Below are positions 47,615 through 59,942 of a stretch of DNA of 64,000 nucleotides, one piece after another. The stretch lies in assembly GCA_003260075.1 (NCBI GenBank), contig QLIY01000295.1, positions 24,675 to 88,674 of the forward strand, in the 5' to 3' direction. The notes beneath the pieces are model-generated. The model was not told the DNA's origin. It searched no databases and saw nothing but the letters and a program-made list of their open reading frames with translations. The DNA is from Phallusia mammillata. Taxonomy: Eukaryota; Chordata; Ascidiacea; Phlebobranchia; Ascidiidae. A program made the position numbers and the translations under genes. Positions within the stretch are counted from its first letter, which is position 1. Each line of letters starts with the position of its first letter.

Positions 47615-48256
47615 TGTTAAAAAGTAACATTTAAAATAACTACTCCGCACTATCAAATATTAATTGCATTTCGTTAAATATACCAAGCGTGAATCTTTGT
47701 ATGCCCTTTACCCTTACAAATATATTTCCCCGGCTTATGTAAATATGGACCGGTGATTTTTGCCCTATGCGCTGTAAAAAGGGGTGAAAAGAAGATTAAT
47801 TTTTTGTTTGCTTTATAACCAACTGATTTTGCCCAAGCACGAACTGTCTATACATCACTTACTATAAACTGCGCACTAAACACAACAAATAAAAACGCAC
47901 TTCAAATAGAACTATTGTCTTTCATTGCACTCGTTTATTAAATAGTTGTGTATCTCGAAAAGTATTTTTGTCATGAAATATAGCCGTGGTTAAAAGAAAG
48001 GAGCAATAAAATCCCCAACAATGCTGAAGCCACAGAACTAGCGGGCCAAAAAACAATTTTGTAGAAAAATACCTTCAGTCACCGCAAAAACACCCATACA
48101 TAACATTTTGCAAACATGGTTTCACGCAGCTTGCATAGCAGAACGCGTCTGAAGGCAACCATTTGCCGCAAAACCGCCAACAGTCTGTGATATAATCAAG
48201 ATCATGCTAGTTTCGGTTGCGTTGTTGAAGTTGCGGCCGAGCAGAAACTTTTAACA

Positions 48257-48291
<35 letters not shown>

Positions 48292-51140
48292 CTTTTAACA
48301 TTATCCCGGCGGGGATTTCCTCGTGCTCTATCTGAACTCTTAAACAGGTTCACTGCCACATTAGACGATCAAAGGGCACACGTTCCTCCGTAACACTACA
48401 CTCATATGTCAAGCTTTTCAATAGGACGATTTATAAAACTGACAACCAAATAGAATGGAACCTTTTTTTTACTTTTGTACTTCTACCCAATACACACATA
48501 ACGTTTGGGGAAGAACATGGAAACATCAAACCTGGAAACTTGAGCACATTTGAATCACTCTGTGTATTATAATGCAAGTTTTTGTGGATGTAATGAAAGT
48601 GTGCTGAAAGTTTCAGGTATGATACGTCAGTATATGCAATTGAAATCGTTTGTCGAGCGCCAGTGCTTCCGGACGCAGCAATAAGTACATCAGAAAATAA
48701 TCTCCCTTGGTTATAGTTTATTTCGCTTAACTGGAGAGTAAAACTTTTGTCACGTGTGATGAACAAGAAATATAAATTGAAGAAAAGCTAATAAAAAACG
48801 AATGTAGAAAAAGGAACGTCACAATCCAAATATCTATCGCAAAACTTCAAAATCCCAAAAATTTTACCACGTCTGTACGGTGTAACATTGAACCAAGATG
48901 CACTTGCCCAAATAAACTTACATACTGATAAACGAGGTATAGATTACACAACGTTTAGTTTACTGCTATGGAACACATGAGACCTGTTTTATGCAACGTC
49001 GCATTAACCTTCTTTGGTTCATGCAGACAAACATTGAGACAAAAGTATAACGGAATAAAAAAGTAGGTTGATCCAAAGGAAGTTTAAATGGACGTCATGA
49101 TAAAATGTTAATGGAAAGAAATACCGAAAGACAAAATATGATAACCATTGGGGGTAACTAGCTGGCGACCCCTGGTGGAATTGTTTTACATGGTAATTTG
49201 AGTTCAGGAATTTCTTGCAATGAAAAGTAAAGTGGATGTACGTATCTGACTTAACTTGCCTTACAGCGGTTGATCGTGTCACAAATAACTACACTGCCCA
49301 TGTCAGAGTGTCTTTTGTTTGTACTCGTGCGATTGGGAAAGGCCAAATTGTAATTAGTAGACAAATTTGTAATTTGGACAGTATAAGGTGAACAAATTAC
49401 TTACATTGCTTGTTAGCAAAATTTATATGTAAAAAACTGGCATCGTATGTATTCTGATTTTTTCAGCATTCTACAATCACTGAAAAAATGTCTAGCGCCC
49501 CTATTAATTACCGCGACGACAGATTATGAAAAACAAATTGGTAAATACAAGGTTGCCAAAAAGGTAGCAATCATAGGCTATATGTTTCTGAATGCAAAGC
49601 ACTAAGAACGTACGTATGAGTTCCATAGTTTGGATGAAATCCAAAAAAGATAACATCTAACAACACGGGGAGCTTTCAATCAACTGAAAACAACACAGCA
49701 GTAAACAACTAGAACAATACATGGCAGCCGCCATGGGACTCCATCCAAAATTGTATGTAAAACAGGTCTTTCAAGCGTCGCCTGGAATGGACACACTGGA
49801 AGCTAGAAGTAAAATGATATGGACGTTGCTACAGGCTCTGCCGCACAGTACAATAAGCTCTGCCGCACAGTACAAATCAATTTTGACACAAGAAACATTT
49901 CATTTCCTTATGCCACAAGTCAGGCCAACCTACCAGACGTTATTTATGATTTTACCTTATACAACCAATGCCAATAAACGAGCGACAATCCTTCGAGCGA
50001 CACAAAGTTCAACCCCTTGTGTCAGTAAAACTTCTGTGTTCATAACAGAATTTAATGAATGCAATACAAGTAAACTGAAAGTCAAACTGGGTTTACAGAT
50101 AGACTTTAAAACGCCACTTTTGTTTGCACACTTACTACTAATGCGACAAAAATGGGAAGCCAAACCGACCAGTGCCTAACTGTGTAGTAGGGGCTAAGAA
50201 TACTAAAAGAAGGGGTCCTGATTAATTTTAGTGCAGAATTTGGTAGTTTTGTTCACGTTGGTAAAAGTCGGTAAAATTTGCTCCATTGCTTCATTTAGTA
50301 TGTTTTTTTTGGTTGTTTCACAAACATTTTGGTGCCATGCCGAACCTACCTTTCGGGTTTTTTGTGTCAATGTAATAAAAGACTCGACAAACATAGATAG
50401 AGCAAGTTGGCAGTAAACTTTACACCATAAACATTAACGAAGAATTTTTGACTTTAAGTACATAGAGCGCGCAACCAGATTTTAACAACAAATTTACAAC
50501 TGTCTGCAAAATGAGCGACAATCCATCAAACCACATAACAAAGTCACCCTTTGTGTCAGTGAAACTTTGGTGCTTTTAACTGCTATCAACCCAACCGACA
50601 AATGCAATACCAATAAACTGAGTGCAAAACTGAGTTTACACGTTAACTTTGATTAGCTCATTGATACGACAAAAATGAGGAATTGCTTTCCCAAACAGTG
50701 CTTAACTGTGCAGTAAGGGCAAAAAAGAGCAGGAGTCCAGATCAAGAGGTGCAGATTACACAATTGAAGAAAACAGTTTTAGCCGATATAAGGTATACTT
50801 TTAACATCAAAGAATGCAGAAATATAAGCAACAGCTAATACAATGTAAACAACAGACATTTAATCACTTAGACAATTGTTTACCCCACTTACAAATCTTT
50901 TGCATCATGTTTGAATGAGACGTAGTGTCTAGTTAAAAAAGGCCGAATTACTGGTGTAGGTAACCAAAACTTTCACGTTTCGAAAGGTTATGTTCTGTCA
51001 ACATGGCCACTTTATATAAATAAAGATTAAAGGGAGATTTACAGGTTTTGGGTTAGTTTGTAAAACTTTTACAATTTGATGTTTCACGATGAGTTTCGTC
51101 GTTATTTTACATCACAATTTTTTAGTTGAAATCTGTTGTT
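47615..51140. other. Intergenic D1-D2
   Basis: A poly-C run at 48258-48289 is flanked by the direct repeat 'aacttttaacat'. 48690-49510 is the shared intergenic module otherwise found in the B array. 50480-50900 is the first copy of the D upstream flank ('gagcgacaatcc', 'agcagaaatat', 'acaatgtaaacaacagacat'). The 152-residue frame at 49721-50179 overlaps this repeat and is rejected. Confidence 0.55.
48690..49510. repeat. Shared intergenic module, copy 5
   Basis: Collinear with 21524-22270 and 34890-35760 ('actgataaacgagg', 'acatgagacctgttt', 'ggcgacccctggtggaat', 'tctagcgcccct'). It shows that the D array grew from, or exchanged sequence with, the B array. Confidence 0.7.
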
Positions 51141-51250
51141 ATTTGATTCTAATCTCTCTTTACACCAGATCACAAAAGAATTAGCCGTGCAGCAAAATAT
51201 ACGTTTTTGATCTTCTCTTCAAGAAAAGAATACGAAATAACAAGATTACA
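51140..51250 (+). promoter_or_regulatory. D2 leader with acceptor-like site
   Basis: A pyrimidine tract plus 'acaccag' ends at 51168. The 82-nt leader contains 'gtgcagcaaaatat' and 'aagaatacgaaata' and ends at the ATG. The same arrangement precedes D3 (82 nt), D4 (78 nt) and the window end. Confidence 0.5.
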
Positions 51251-52086
51251 ATGCCGTACTACTACCGCGACGACAGTGACGGTAAACACAAAAATAGCAC
51301 CAACACCAGGGCTATGTTTGCACAATTTCACTGGAATTTGAATAGAACCAAAACTAAATTTACATTCCACTTAAACCTAAGATAACCTGAATGGATGAAA
51401 TCAGCCCAAAGAATAAATCGATATGAATAGAAACCACGTAATTTCCACACTTGGGTAATTAAGTAATTACGAAAAATGTACTTTGGCAAGTGTGGCGTTA
51501 AATTCCTACATTGGCTTGATGCTTTCATGGTGTTCCCATTGGTTTTGTGATATGCTCGAATTGTGACCTAAGTCATATTTTTCATCTAGTTTTATTAAAG
51601 CGCCAAGGCTATTTTTTGACATTTGCACACTTTTGGGGCTACCGGTTTAAAACAACTTTTCGTTAAAAATCAGAAAAATAAAAAAATCAAGAGTGTTGAT
51701 CATCAGTGAAGTACAGCATGGCAAAGCAAGCATAGCGTTTAAACCCATTTATACGCTGACAATAACAATATATAGTTCTGCCGAATGTACAGACTACTTA
51801 AATTTTGTGTATGATTTTTGCAGATTGCGTCGATTGTACCTGCATGCTTCTGAAACTCACGGGTTATCTACTTATAATCGCAATCGGGCTTGTGATACTT
51901 CCTTTCTACCTGATCTATCTGTTGATCGTCTGTTGCACTAAGGACGACGAACAACAGCAGACTACAGTTGCTCCCCATACAAGAGTTATCTTGTACTTTA
52001 GGGGAGGAGAGCAAGCAACAAATGTTAAGACGGTTAGTGGCCAGGTAGAAACTGTACAAACCGTGCACACAGTACAGTATGTTTAG
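51251..52086 (+). CDS. Family D copy 2 (D2): single-TM protein
   Basis: Exon 1 51251-51281 (MPYYYRDDSD plus one base, donor G|GTAAAC, phase 1); exon 2 51824-52086 (acceptor TGATTTTTGCAG). 97 residues. DCVDCTCMLLK precedes one membrane segment at about 25-48 (YLLIIAIGLVILPFYLIYLL), then IVCCTKDDEQQQ. The tail reads APHTRVILYFRGG and TVSGQVETVQTVHTVQYV. Cysteines on both sides of the membrane segment suggest disulphides or palmitoylation. Paralogous to D3 and D4; RV-x-x-YF and TVS-x-x-V are conserved in the tail. A polyadenylation signal AATAAA lies just after the stop, near 52093. No signal peptide. Function unknown. The C-terminal hydrophobic QYV could be a PDZ ligand, but this is weak. Confidence 0.8.
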
Positions 52087-52188
52087 GACCTAAATAAATT
52101 ATGTACATACCAATCGTGTTTTGCATTTTTTTTCACTTGTGTGAAGTACTTTTTGGATTCGTCACGCTTGTACATACACTTGTTCGTN

Positions 52189-52624
52189 AACTACGGCCCG
52201 CGGGCCGGATCCGGCCCGCGAGGTCATTTCATCCGGCCCGCGACCACATTTTTTGGTTTGTCAAATCGCATTGATAACTTACCTTGTTTTATGGGATTAT
52301 AACGCTCAGGATTGACCCAAAGCCAGTTTGTTACGTCACAAACAAGACTACAAGTGTTAATTGTGCGCAAACAATTGCTTTCTTTAGTCACTTGTGACGT
52401 AATATCTAAGCATTGCTTGTAAGATGAGACTAACTTTACAATTTAATAGTCGCATCACCAGATTTTTAATGGGATTATAGAAAGACCATATCCTGGCGCC
52501 CCTATCAAAATCGCCTTGCAGGCTAAGTTCGGAAAGACGGCGCTAGGGCATGTAAACTATCCGGCCCGCGCGAATTATTGTAAAACTTATCCGGCCCGCA
52601 GTGAAAAAAGTTTGGTGACCCCTG
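52189..52624. mobile_element. hAT element, left end lost at N
   Basis: Starts at the N with 'aactacggcccgcgggcc' and ends 'gtttggtgacccctg'. Several 'atccggcccgcg' repeats. The 23-bp flank 'cgcttgtacatacacttgtt' (plus 3 bp) occurs at 52165-52187 and again at 52625-52647. Confidence 0.75.
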
Positions 52625-55434
52625 CGCTTGTACATACACTTGTTCGTGCAGTTGTGATGTCTTTAAAAGACCTTTTTTGTCAAATCATTCGTGCACACAT
52701 TACATGCTGATTATGCGTGTTTGTTTGTGGCACACAAAATATCCCGTTTTCAATACTTATCAGATGCATGATTTACCGTATTGTACGTTCAAGAATTCAA
52801 GCTATAAAAGTAACTGTCCACTTGTTGTTTTTATTCTCATCCATTGGTTTAATTGAAGATATGTTGTCGTTTTTTTTGTGTGTTTGACTTTTGTCAATTT
52901 TAGTAATTACGCTTTTTGCGTGTTAAATAAAACGGTTGAAAAAAGCACTGTTAGGAGCACGATACAGCAAATCTGTCCAAGTTTACTAAATACAAAATCT
53001 GTGCAGTAAAGGAATTGCAAGCTAACGGAATTAAACGCTATCATACTTTGCTAACCGAAAGTCCATTCTAAAGCAAATAGAAACCGCAGCGATGACACAG
53101 TATCCTATTTACGAGTGTCATTTACTGACCAAGAGAAAAGCAGAAAAAAGGACACAAAAATTGCCCCAAGTTAATGAAAGTAAAATCTCAACCTTGAAGC
53201 AAATTACATCAACCTAAGTGTTATTGTGTGAAAAAAAACGAAACAAATCAAAGCGTAATCGACATGTCAAGACTTTTAATTCAAGCTTTAATGTCCTATT
53301 TTTTTGGTAAAAACTTTTTGCTAAATACTTGTATAGTTCTATTGTTTTTATGGTCCCCTGTCACTTCAAACTGTTTCTGTTTCGTAAGGGAATTTCGCCG
53401 TTTTATGAAAACTGTAATTTTAAATTATAACTGCTCATCTGTTAATAAGGGTTAAAATGCGAGGACAAGTGTTAAATATGAGATAAATTCGTTTGGCCTC
53501 ATAAATTGCAAAAAACATCGTGTACAAAACTAACTTACAAACCAAGGAACCTATAGCTCGCCTTGCTTGTATGTATTAATCAGGCACTTACTGTCGTTCA
53601 CGTCTTGTTAAATAATTTTTCAACCACTTGTTGCCGCAGAAGAGTCATTGACTTTTAATCTAACATTTTGGGTCGTACCGAAAAGTGGAATTCAAATCAC
53701 TAAAATAGTCTGGGGTATGCAAGTTGTTTACCTCAAACTCCTTTAGCAACTTGAACGGATTTACAGTTAGCTTACTTCAACATTGTTGGCAAATATTGCC
53801 CAGTTTCGGTGTATCTTCTTATACAACAAGTAATTAACTTTGTTATATCTGACTGCAAAAAAAATTTCAACTCACTGCCCATTCTCCACAACTTTAAAAA
53901 GACAAGGGTTTAAAACTATACAATCTTCAGGCTTCTTGATCTTTTTATGGTTTTGGATTAAAATTTCTTGATTTTTAGCATTACAAACACTCTATATCGA
54001 AACGACTTTATTTGTAGATTTTGTATATATTGTAAATTTCTGCCTCAAACCTGTAGGTACTTACAGAGAAACGAAAATAATAAGTTTTATCCAGTCTGAT
54101 TCCAAAGTAGACTCAAATCTTTGCAAAGTCTAAAGGCGTTTTATGTAAGCTTATTTGCACTTTGGTCACAAAAGTTACCGAGCTCCTTGTTTTCAGTAAG
54201 ATGAGCCTTTTATAAATGATAACGAGAAGATCTGTATGTAAATTTGAAAGAGCAGGTCTTGCTAAATACGCAAAAAAAATCCCAGGTTTGAAAGAGCAGG
54301 TCTTGTAAATTCTGTATTATCTTTGAAATCTGCAAAGGGGTAACCCAGAAAAAACCTCTGGAAGACAAAACAACCAGCATTTTGAAACATTTTTATTTTG
54401 TTCAGGTTTTTTGGCTACTTGAAATATATTGCAACTTATTCCAGAACTATACCAGAACGACTAAACTAGTTTTAGATCCATTTGAATCAGATGTCTTGTT
54501 TCCATCTGTAGGTAACATGTTTGGTATAGTTTTGTTTACAGTGGTGACAGTTTTGTTTCCACCCCATTCATTCAGTTGATTTTGTCACAAACATTTCGGT
54601 ACCATGCTGAACCTACCGTTCGGTTTTTGTATTTCAATGTAATTAAACACCTGACCAACATATTTCGAGTACGTTCGCAGTAGACTTTACCTCCTAAAAA
54701 TTAACGCAGAACTTTTTGACCTTTGCTCAAAAACAAAGAGCGCGCAATTAGGCCTAAACTTGAATGAGACAAGAATGAGTTATTTACTTATGGTACAAAT
54801 TACAACTAAAACCTACGTCATGGTAATTTGCAACTTTACCTCATAAAAGAACTCTGGCAAAACGAGCGACAATCCTTCAAATCACACAACATAGTCAAAC
54901 CCTTTGTGTCAGTTTTTGTTCCTTTAACCTTAAACCAACAAATAAACCAAATACCAGTAAACTGAAAGTGGCTTACACGAAAAAGTTGAATGGCTAATTT
55001 GTTTGCACACTTGCAATTTATGCGACAAACATGAAGAACCACTTAAACCAGTCACTTAGTGTGTGTGCAGTAAGGGCTAAGAAGAGCAGAGGTCTAGATC
55101 AGAAGGTGCAGATTGAACAATTCAAGAATCAAGTTTTAGCCGATACAAGGTACATTTTTCAACATCATAGGAAGCAGAAATATATAAAATACAATCCAAT
55201 AAACAGCTAATACAATGTAAACAACAGACATTCATAATCACGTATGCAGTTGTTTGCATGAATTACGAAAAGCAACAAATTCTGCGGTTTATGTACATCA
55301 TGTTTCAATGAGATGTAATATCTAGATAAATAAAGAATGGCAAATGTACAGGTTTCGAATCAGTTTGTATAATTTTACGTTTCACATTTATTTTCGTCTT
55401 GGTTTAACATTACAAATTATTAATTGCAATTTAT
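52625..55434. other. Intergenic D2-D3
   Basis: 52650-53000 is the D 3' flank (matches 57100-57430, with 'attctcatccattgg' and 'gaagatatg'). 53960-54700 and 54740-55300 are the D upstream modules ('gcattacaaacac', 'gagcgacaatcctt', 'agcagaaatatat'). No coding exon. Confidence 0.55.
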
Positions 55435-55547
55435 TGTAACATAACTCTAATCTCTCTTAGAGAAGATCACAATAGGGCTAGCTGTGCAGCCAAGTTTACA
55501 TTTTGCAACAACTCTTCAACAAAAGAATACGAAATAGCAAGATTACA
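55435..55547 (+). promoter_or_regulatory. D3 leader with acceptor-like site
   Basis: 'tctctcttagagaag' ends at 55465, then an 82-nt leader with 'gctgtgcagccaagtt' and 'aagaatacgaaata' up to the ATG. Homologous to the D2 leader. Confidence 0.5.
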
Positions 55548-57035
55548 ATGCCGTACTATAGTACTACAAAATACTACTACAAAGACGACGATGAAGGTAG
55601 ACACAAAAGTGGCAACGCCAAGGCTATGTTTGCACAATCTCACAGGAATTTGAATAAAACCGAAATTAAATTACATTCCACTTAAACCTAATACAGACTG
55701 AATCGGTAAAATCTGCCAAAAGAGTAAGTCGATAACTACACGTCATGTGCACACTTGGGTAATTAAGTAATTTCGAAAACAGTTTTTTTTAGTGTGGCGT
55801 TAAATTCGTATTTTTTGGCTTGACGGACATTATAATGTTTTCCAATAAAATTCAACGCAACAAAAGTTGCAAAAAACGTCGTGTGCACAACATACTGACA
55901 AACCAAGGAAGCTACAGCTCGCCTAGCTTATATGTAAAATGTTTTAGGCACTTTCTATCATTCACGTTATGTTAAATAACTTTTCGATCACTTGATGCGG
56001 CAAGAGAATCTTTTGACTTTTCTAACCGAAAAATGACCAACGCGACCTGAACTTCCACAAATCGTTTGAAAAGTATTGCACTGTTTCGGTTTGAAGTCCT
56101 TTAAAATCAGTAATCAACTTTGCTATATTCCAATGCCTATTCTCGCCACTTCGATAAGACATACGGGGTAAAAACTATAGTAGGCTATCTTAGGGCGGTG
56201 GTGGGGTTCAAATTTTTTGTCAGCCGGTTCTATTACAAAAGTCATATTTTTCAGTCGGTTCTATTACAAAGCGGTTCTATCACAAAAGTCATATTTTTCA
56301 GCCGGTTCTGCTACAAAAAGTCAATTTTGAGACAGTAACCAGTAATGCTAACCGGTTCGCTGATCTCATAAAATTTCAGACGGTTCTATAGAACCGGTAC
56401 AGTACCCAGTAATGCTAACCGGTTCGCTGATCTCATAAAATTTTGTGAGACGTTTCTATAGAACCGGAGCGAACTGGCTGAATCCCAACACTATCTTTGG
56501 ACTTTTGTGATTTTTGTAAATGATTTTGGATTATATTCGTGATTTTTAGCATTACAAACAGTTTTTATCGAAACGACTATTGTTTATAGATTTTAAGCAA
56601 TGGAGTAAAAAAATGCTGATTAATAATTATCAGTGATGTAAGTCATGTCAAGTCAAACATAGCGTTCTAACGCATTACTTCGCTGACAATAACAATATAT
56701 AGTTCTGTCAAATGTCCAGTCTACCTAAATTTTGTTAAAGTGCATGTTTTTTTGCAGATTGTGGCGATTGCATCTGCCTGCTTGTGAAACTTACGGGTTA
56801 TCTGATTATAATCGCACTCGTGCTCGTAATTCTTCCATTCTACTTGATCTATCTGTTGATCGTCTACTGCACTACTAAAAACGACGAACAAAAGCAGACT
56901 ACAGCTGCTCCACACACTCGAGTAATCTCGTACTTTAGCGGAGAAAAAGTTGGAGTAACAAATGTGCAGACAGTTAGTGGTCAGGTACAAGCTGTACAAA
57001 CCACGCAAACTGTGCAAACAGTTAAGTATGTTTAG
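55548..57035 (+). CDS. Family D copy 3 (D3): single-TM protein
   Basis: Exon 1 55548-55596 (MPYYSTTKYYYKDDDE plus one base, donor G|GTAGAC, phase 1); exon 2 56758-57035 (acceptor TTTTTTTGCAG). 108 residues. DCGDCICLLVK, a membrane segment (YLIIIALVLVILPFYLIYLL), IVYCTTKNDEQ, then APHTRVISYFSGEK and TVSGQVQAVQTTQTVQTVKYV. It is the closest paralogue of D2, with a longer Tyr-rich first exon and extra QTVQT repeats at the end. The intron is 1161 bp and carries a MITE (56192-56490) and a 30-nt tandem motif 'cggttctattacaaa'. ATG to ATG distance from D2 is 4297 bp. Clean frame and splice sites. Confidence 0.8.
56192..56490. mobile_element. MITE in D3 intron
   Basis: Flanked by 'ctatctt' (56185-56191 and 56491-56497). 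The right end reads 'tgttgggattcagccagttc' in reverse complement and the left has 'ggtggggttcaaatt' with 'cagccggttc'. Internal repeats of 'agccggttctattacaaaa'. A fragment of the family is at 10975. Confidence 0.7.
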
Positions 57036-59842
57036 GACCCATAGAAATTATGTAACTATAAATAGTGTTTGCATTTTCCGATTGTTTGATGCAGTTTTTT
57101 TAGTATTAGATACGCTTGTCGTTCGGACAGTTGTTTTGTCTTTAATAGCCGCTTTTCGTGGCACATACATTCCGGTTTTTGAAACTTATCAAATGCATGA
57201 CTTCAACCGCCACCGTATTGTACGTTTCAGAATCCAAACAAATTATAAATCCAAAGCTTTTGTATAACTGTCCACTTGTTGTACTTATTCTCATCCATTG
57301 GCTTAATTGAAGATATGCCGTTGTTTTATTATTATGTGTTTGCTTCTGTAAATTTTAGTGGTTACGATTGTCGTGGGTAAAATATACTAGTTGAAAAAAA
57401 AACACTATTGGGAGCACGATACAGAAGGTCTGTTGAGGTTGTGCAGGGCATTGCAGGCCAACGGAAACGGACATTTCAATATTTTCCAGTAAAGTTCAAC
57501 GCCACATAAAAAGCAAAATACATCGTGTGCAAAACTAACTTACAAACCAAGGAAACTACAGCTCGCCTAGCTTATAAATTAGGGACTTACTATCATTCCC
57601 GTTATGTTAAATAACTTTTCGACCACTTGTTGCTGCAAGATTCTTTGACCCTTTCCAAGGCACTGGCTCAAAACCGCCCCCCTATGAGACTGTTATTTAT
57701 ATAAAAAGGTTTTAAGCAGATGTGGGCGGTTATATTCACCTAGAAACACGAATTCTTCAATTAGCAGTTAAAACCTAATTTAATTGCTAGTACAACACGC
57801 AAGGTTCATTTCACATCTTTTAACGCATCTGAGAAAAATTTGCCATTGACAAGGGGCACTACTCGGTAGAGGAGAATCCTAAATGATGCAAATACTTCGC
57901 AATTTGGGAAGTGATTGTAGGCCTATAGGAAGATTGAAAGCGAAACAAGTTTGAGGTAAAGCTTATAACCGTTGTATTTAAAAAGTATGGCCCTTCACCA
58001 TACATAGCCTGTCCCCTGTGGCTAATTAAATGCACAACCTTGCTTTCGAGATCACAAATAGTACAAACAAACGCCCGAAAACACAATGTATTCAAATAGC
58101 AGCATGTTTATGCTGATGCGTCCCTTGTCCCCAGTGTTTGTTTGCAAGACGAATTATATCTGCTTGTAAATTAAAGTTAGCAGAGTCTCACAGTTCTTGT
58201 ACATATTTATACCATCAGTAATGTTAAAATCGCCCCCTTTTGAAGTCAAATCGCTCCCCAATTTCGAAAATTGTCACCATCGCCCCCTCGGTAGACGAAA
58301 TCGCCCACTGCTATGTTCGGGCTTTTTTGATTTTGGATAATTTTTTAAAGATTTCAGCATCATAAACACTTTATATTGAAACGGTATTGTTTATAAACTT
58401 TGAGTATATTGTAAATTTCTGGCTTACAGGCGTTTTAAATATTTGCTCTTTGGTTGGTCACATAAGTTAGCAAGCTCACTGTTTCAATAGAGGTAAAGAT
58501 CAGCCATACAAATGTTAACAAAAAGACTTGCGGGTAAATTTGAAAGAGTAGATCTTGCAAATAAGGTGATATTTTTCTAGATTTGAAAAAGCAGATCTTG
58601 TAAGTTAAATCTTGTATTGTCTTCAAAATCTGCAAATGGGAAATCGAGGGGAAAAACAACCACTGGAAGACAAAAGAACAGCAACATTTTGAAACAGTTT
58701 ATTCTGTTGAAGGAAAGTTTTTGGCTACTTGAAACATATTAGGCATCTCCCCTGCAGAAAACTATACCAGACAACTAAACTTGTTTCGGGTCCATGTTAA
58801 TGAGATGTCATGGTTGCATCTGTAGGTAACCTATCATTAACATGACGGTGAAATGCTGAACCTGCCTATAGTTTTTTCATTTCAAAAATTTGGACACATG
58901 ACCAACGTAATCGAGCAAAAAACATTACCTCATGAAAATTAAGCAAACATGTTTGAGCCCTGTGCTCAAGTGTGTAGAGCAGTGGTTATGGGTTTTTGTA
59001 TTTATATATAATAGACCTAACCAACCTTAATGATTCAGCCTCCCCGCACCCCCCAGGAACAGTTCTCGCACCCCTGGTTAAGAACCCCTGATGTAGAGCT
59101 TGCGATCAAATTTGACACAACATAAAACTCACTTTACTATGACACTTTTCACTACGATATATCTGTCACCACAACCTCAGTTTTACCTTATACAACAACT
59201 GCCCGAAAATAAACGGAAATCCTTCAAAGCACTCATATTAAAACCAACCTATTGCCAGTTAAACTTACGTGGTTAAAGCATTTATAGCATTTAAACTTAC
59301 GTGTTTAAAGCTTTAACAGCATTTAAAGCCCATAATTAACGCAATACCAGCAAACTGAGAATACAACTGGTTTAAATAGTTCATTTGTTTGCACACTTGC
59401 TATTGATGCGACAAAAATGAGGAACCACTTAACCGACCAGTGCCCAACTGCGTAGTTAGGAACTTAGGACTAAGATGTCAAGAGTAAAGGTCTGGATAAA
59501 AACTTTTAACGTAGAAAGCAGAAATACTTACAATCCCAGCATTCATAAAGAATAAACAAAAGACATTATTAGTTTGTTTACCAAAATACGAAAAGTAGCG
59601 ATTCCTGCATATTACGTGCTTATGACTAGAGAGAGAGAGGTATTTCATAGTTAGAGAAGGCATTCAACACTTTTATACGACAAGTACAAACGTCCAGTAG
59701 GCTTTAAACCAATGATTATAGCTTATCCAGAGATTGTGTTGTGACAAAGAAGAGTTTTGGTCAGTTGATTTTGACCTTTAGATATTTCAAGTTTGTGATT
59801 TATCGTGTCTTTAACTTTTTAATTGAATTTTATTGTTTATCA
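57036..59842. other. Intergenic D3-D4
   Basis: D 3' flank (57040-57430), then D upstream modules at about 58330-58880 and 59140-59700, collinear with the D2-D3 interval. A mini hAT lies at 58980-59090. The (ag) repeat at 59629-59639 is trivial. The minus-strand frame 57859-58095 has no support. Confidence 0.5.
58980..59090. mobile_element. 111-bp mini hAT element
   Basis: Ends 'cagtggttatggg' and 'ggttaagaacccctg'. Flanks 'gtgtagag' (58972-58979) and 'atgtagag' (59091-59098) match at 7 of 8. Probably an internally deleted relative of 13605-13934. Confidence 0.7.
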
Positions 59843-59942
59843 TTCTTTATCTCTCTTACACCAGAACACAAAAAGTCTAGCTATACAGCAAATTAGTTTT
59901 TGATGATCTCTTTGACAGAAAAATAGAACATACCAGAAAGCA
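59843..59942 (+). promoter_or_regulatory. D4 leader with acceptor-like site
   Basis: 'ctctcttacaccag' ends at 59864, then a 78-nt leader containing 'ctatacagcaaatta' up to the ATG at 59943. Homologous to the D2 and D3 leaders. Confidence 0.5.

Noticed and set aside
49721-50179. 152-residue open frame on the + strand
   Set aside because: Its second half is one copy of a repeated D-array module ('gcgacaatcctt', 'gtgtcagtaaa') that is not open in the copies near 50500, 54860, 59200 and 63010; no motif or splice context.
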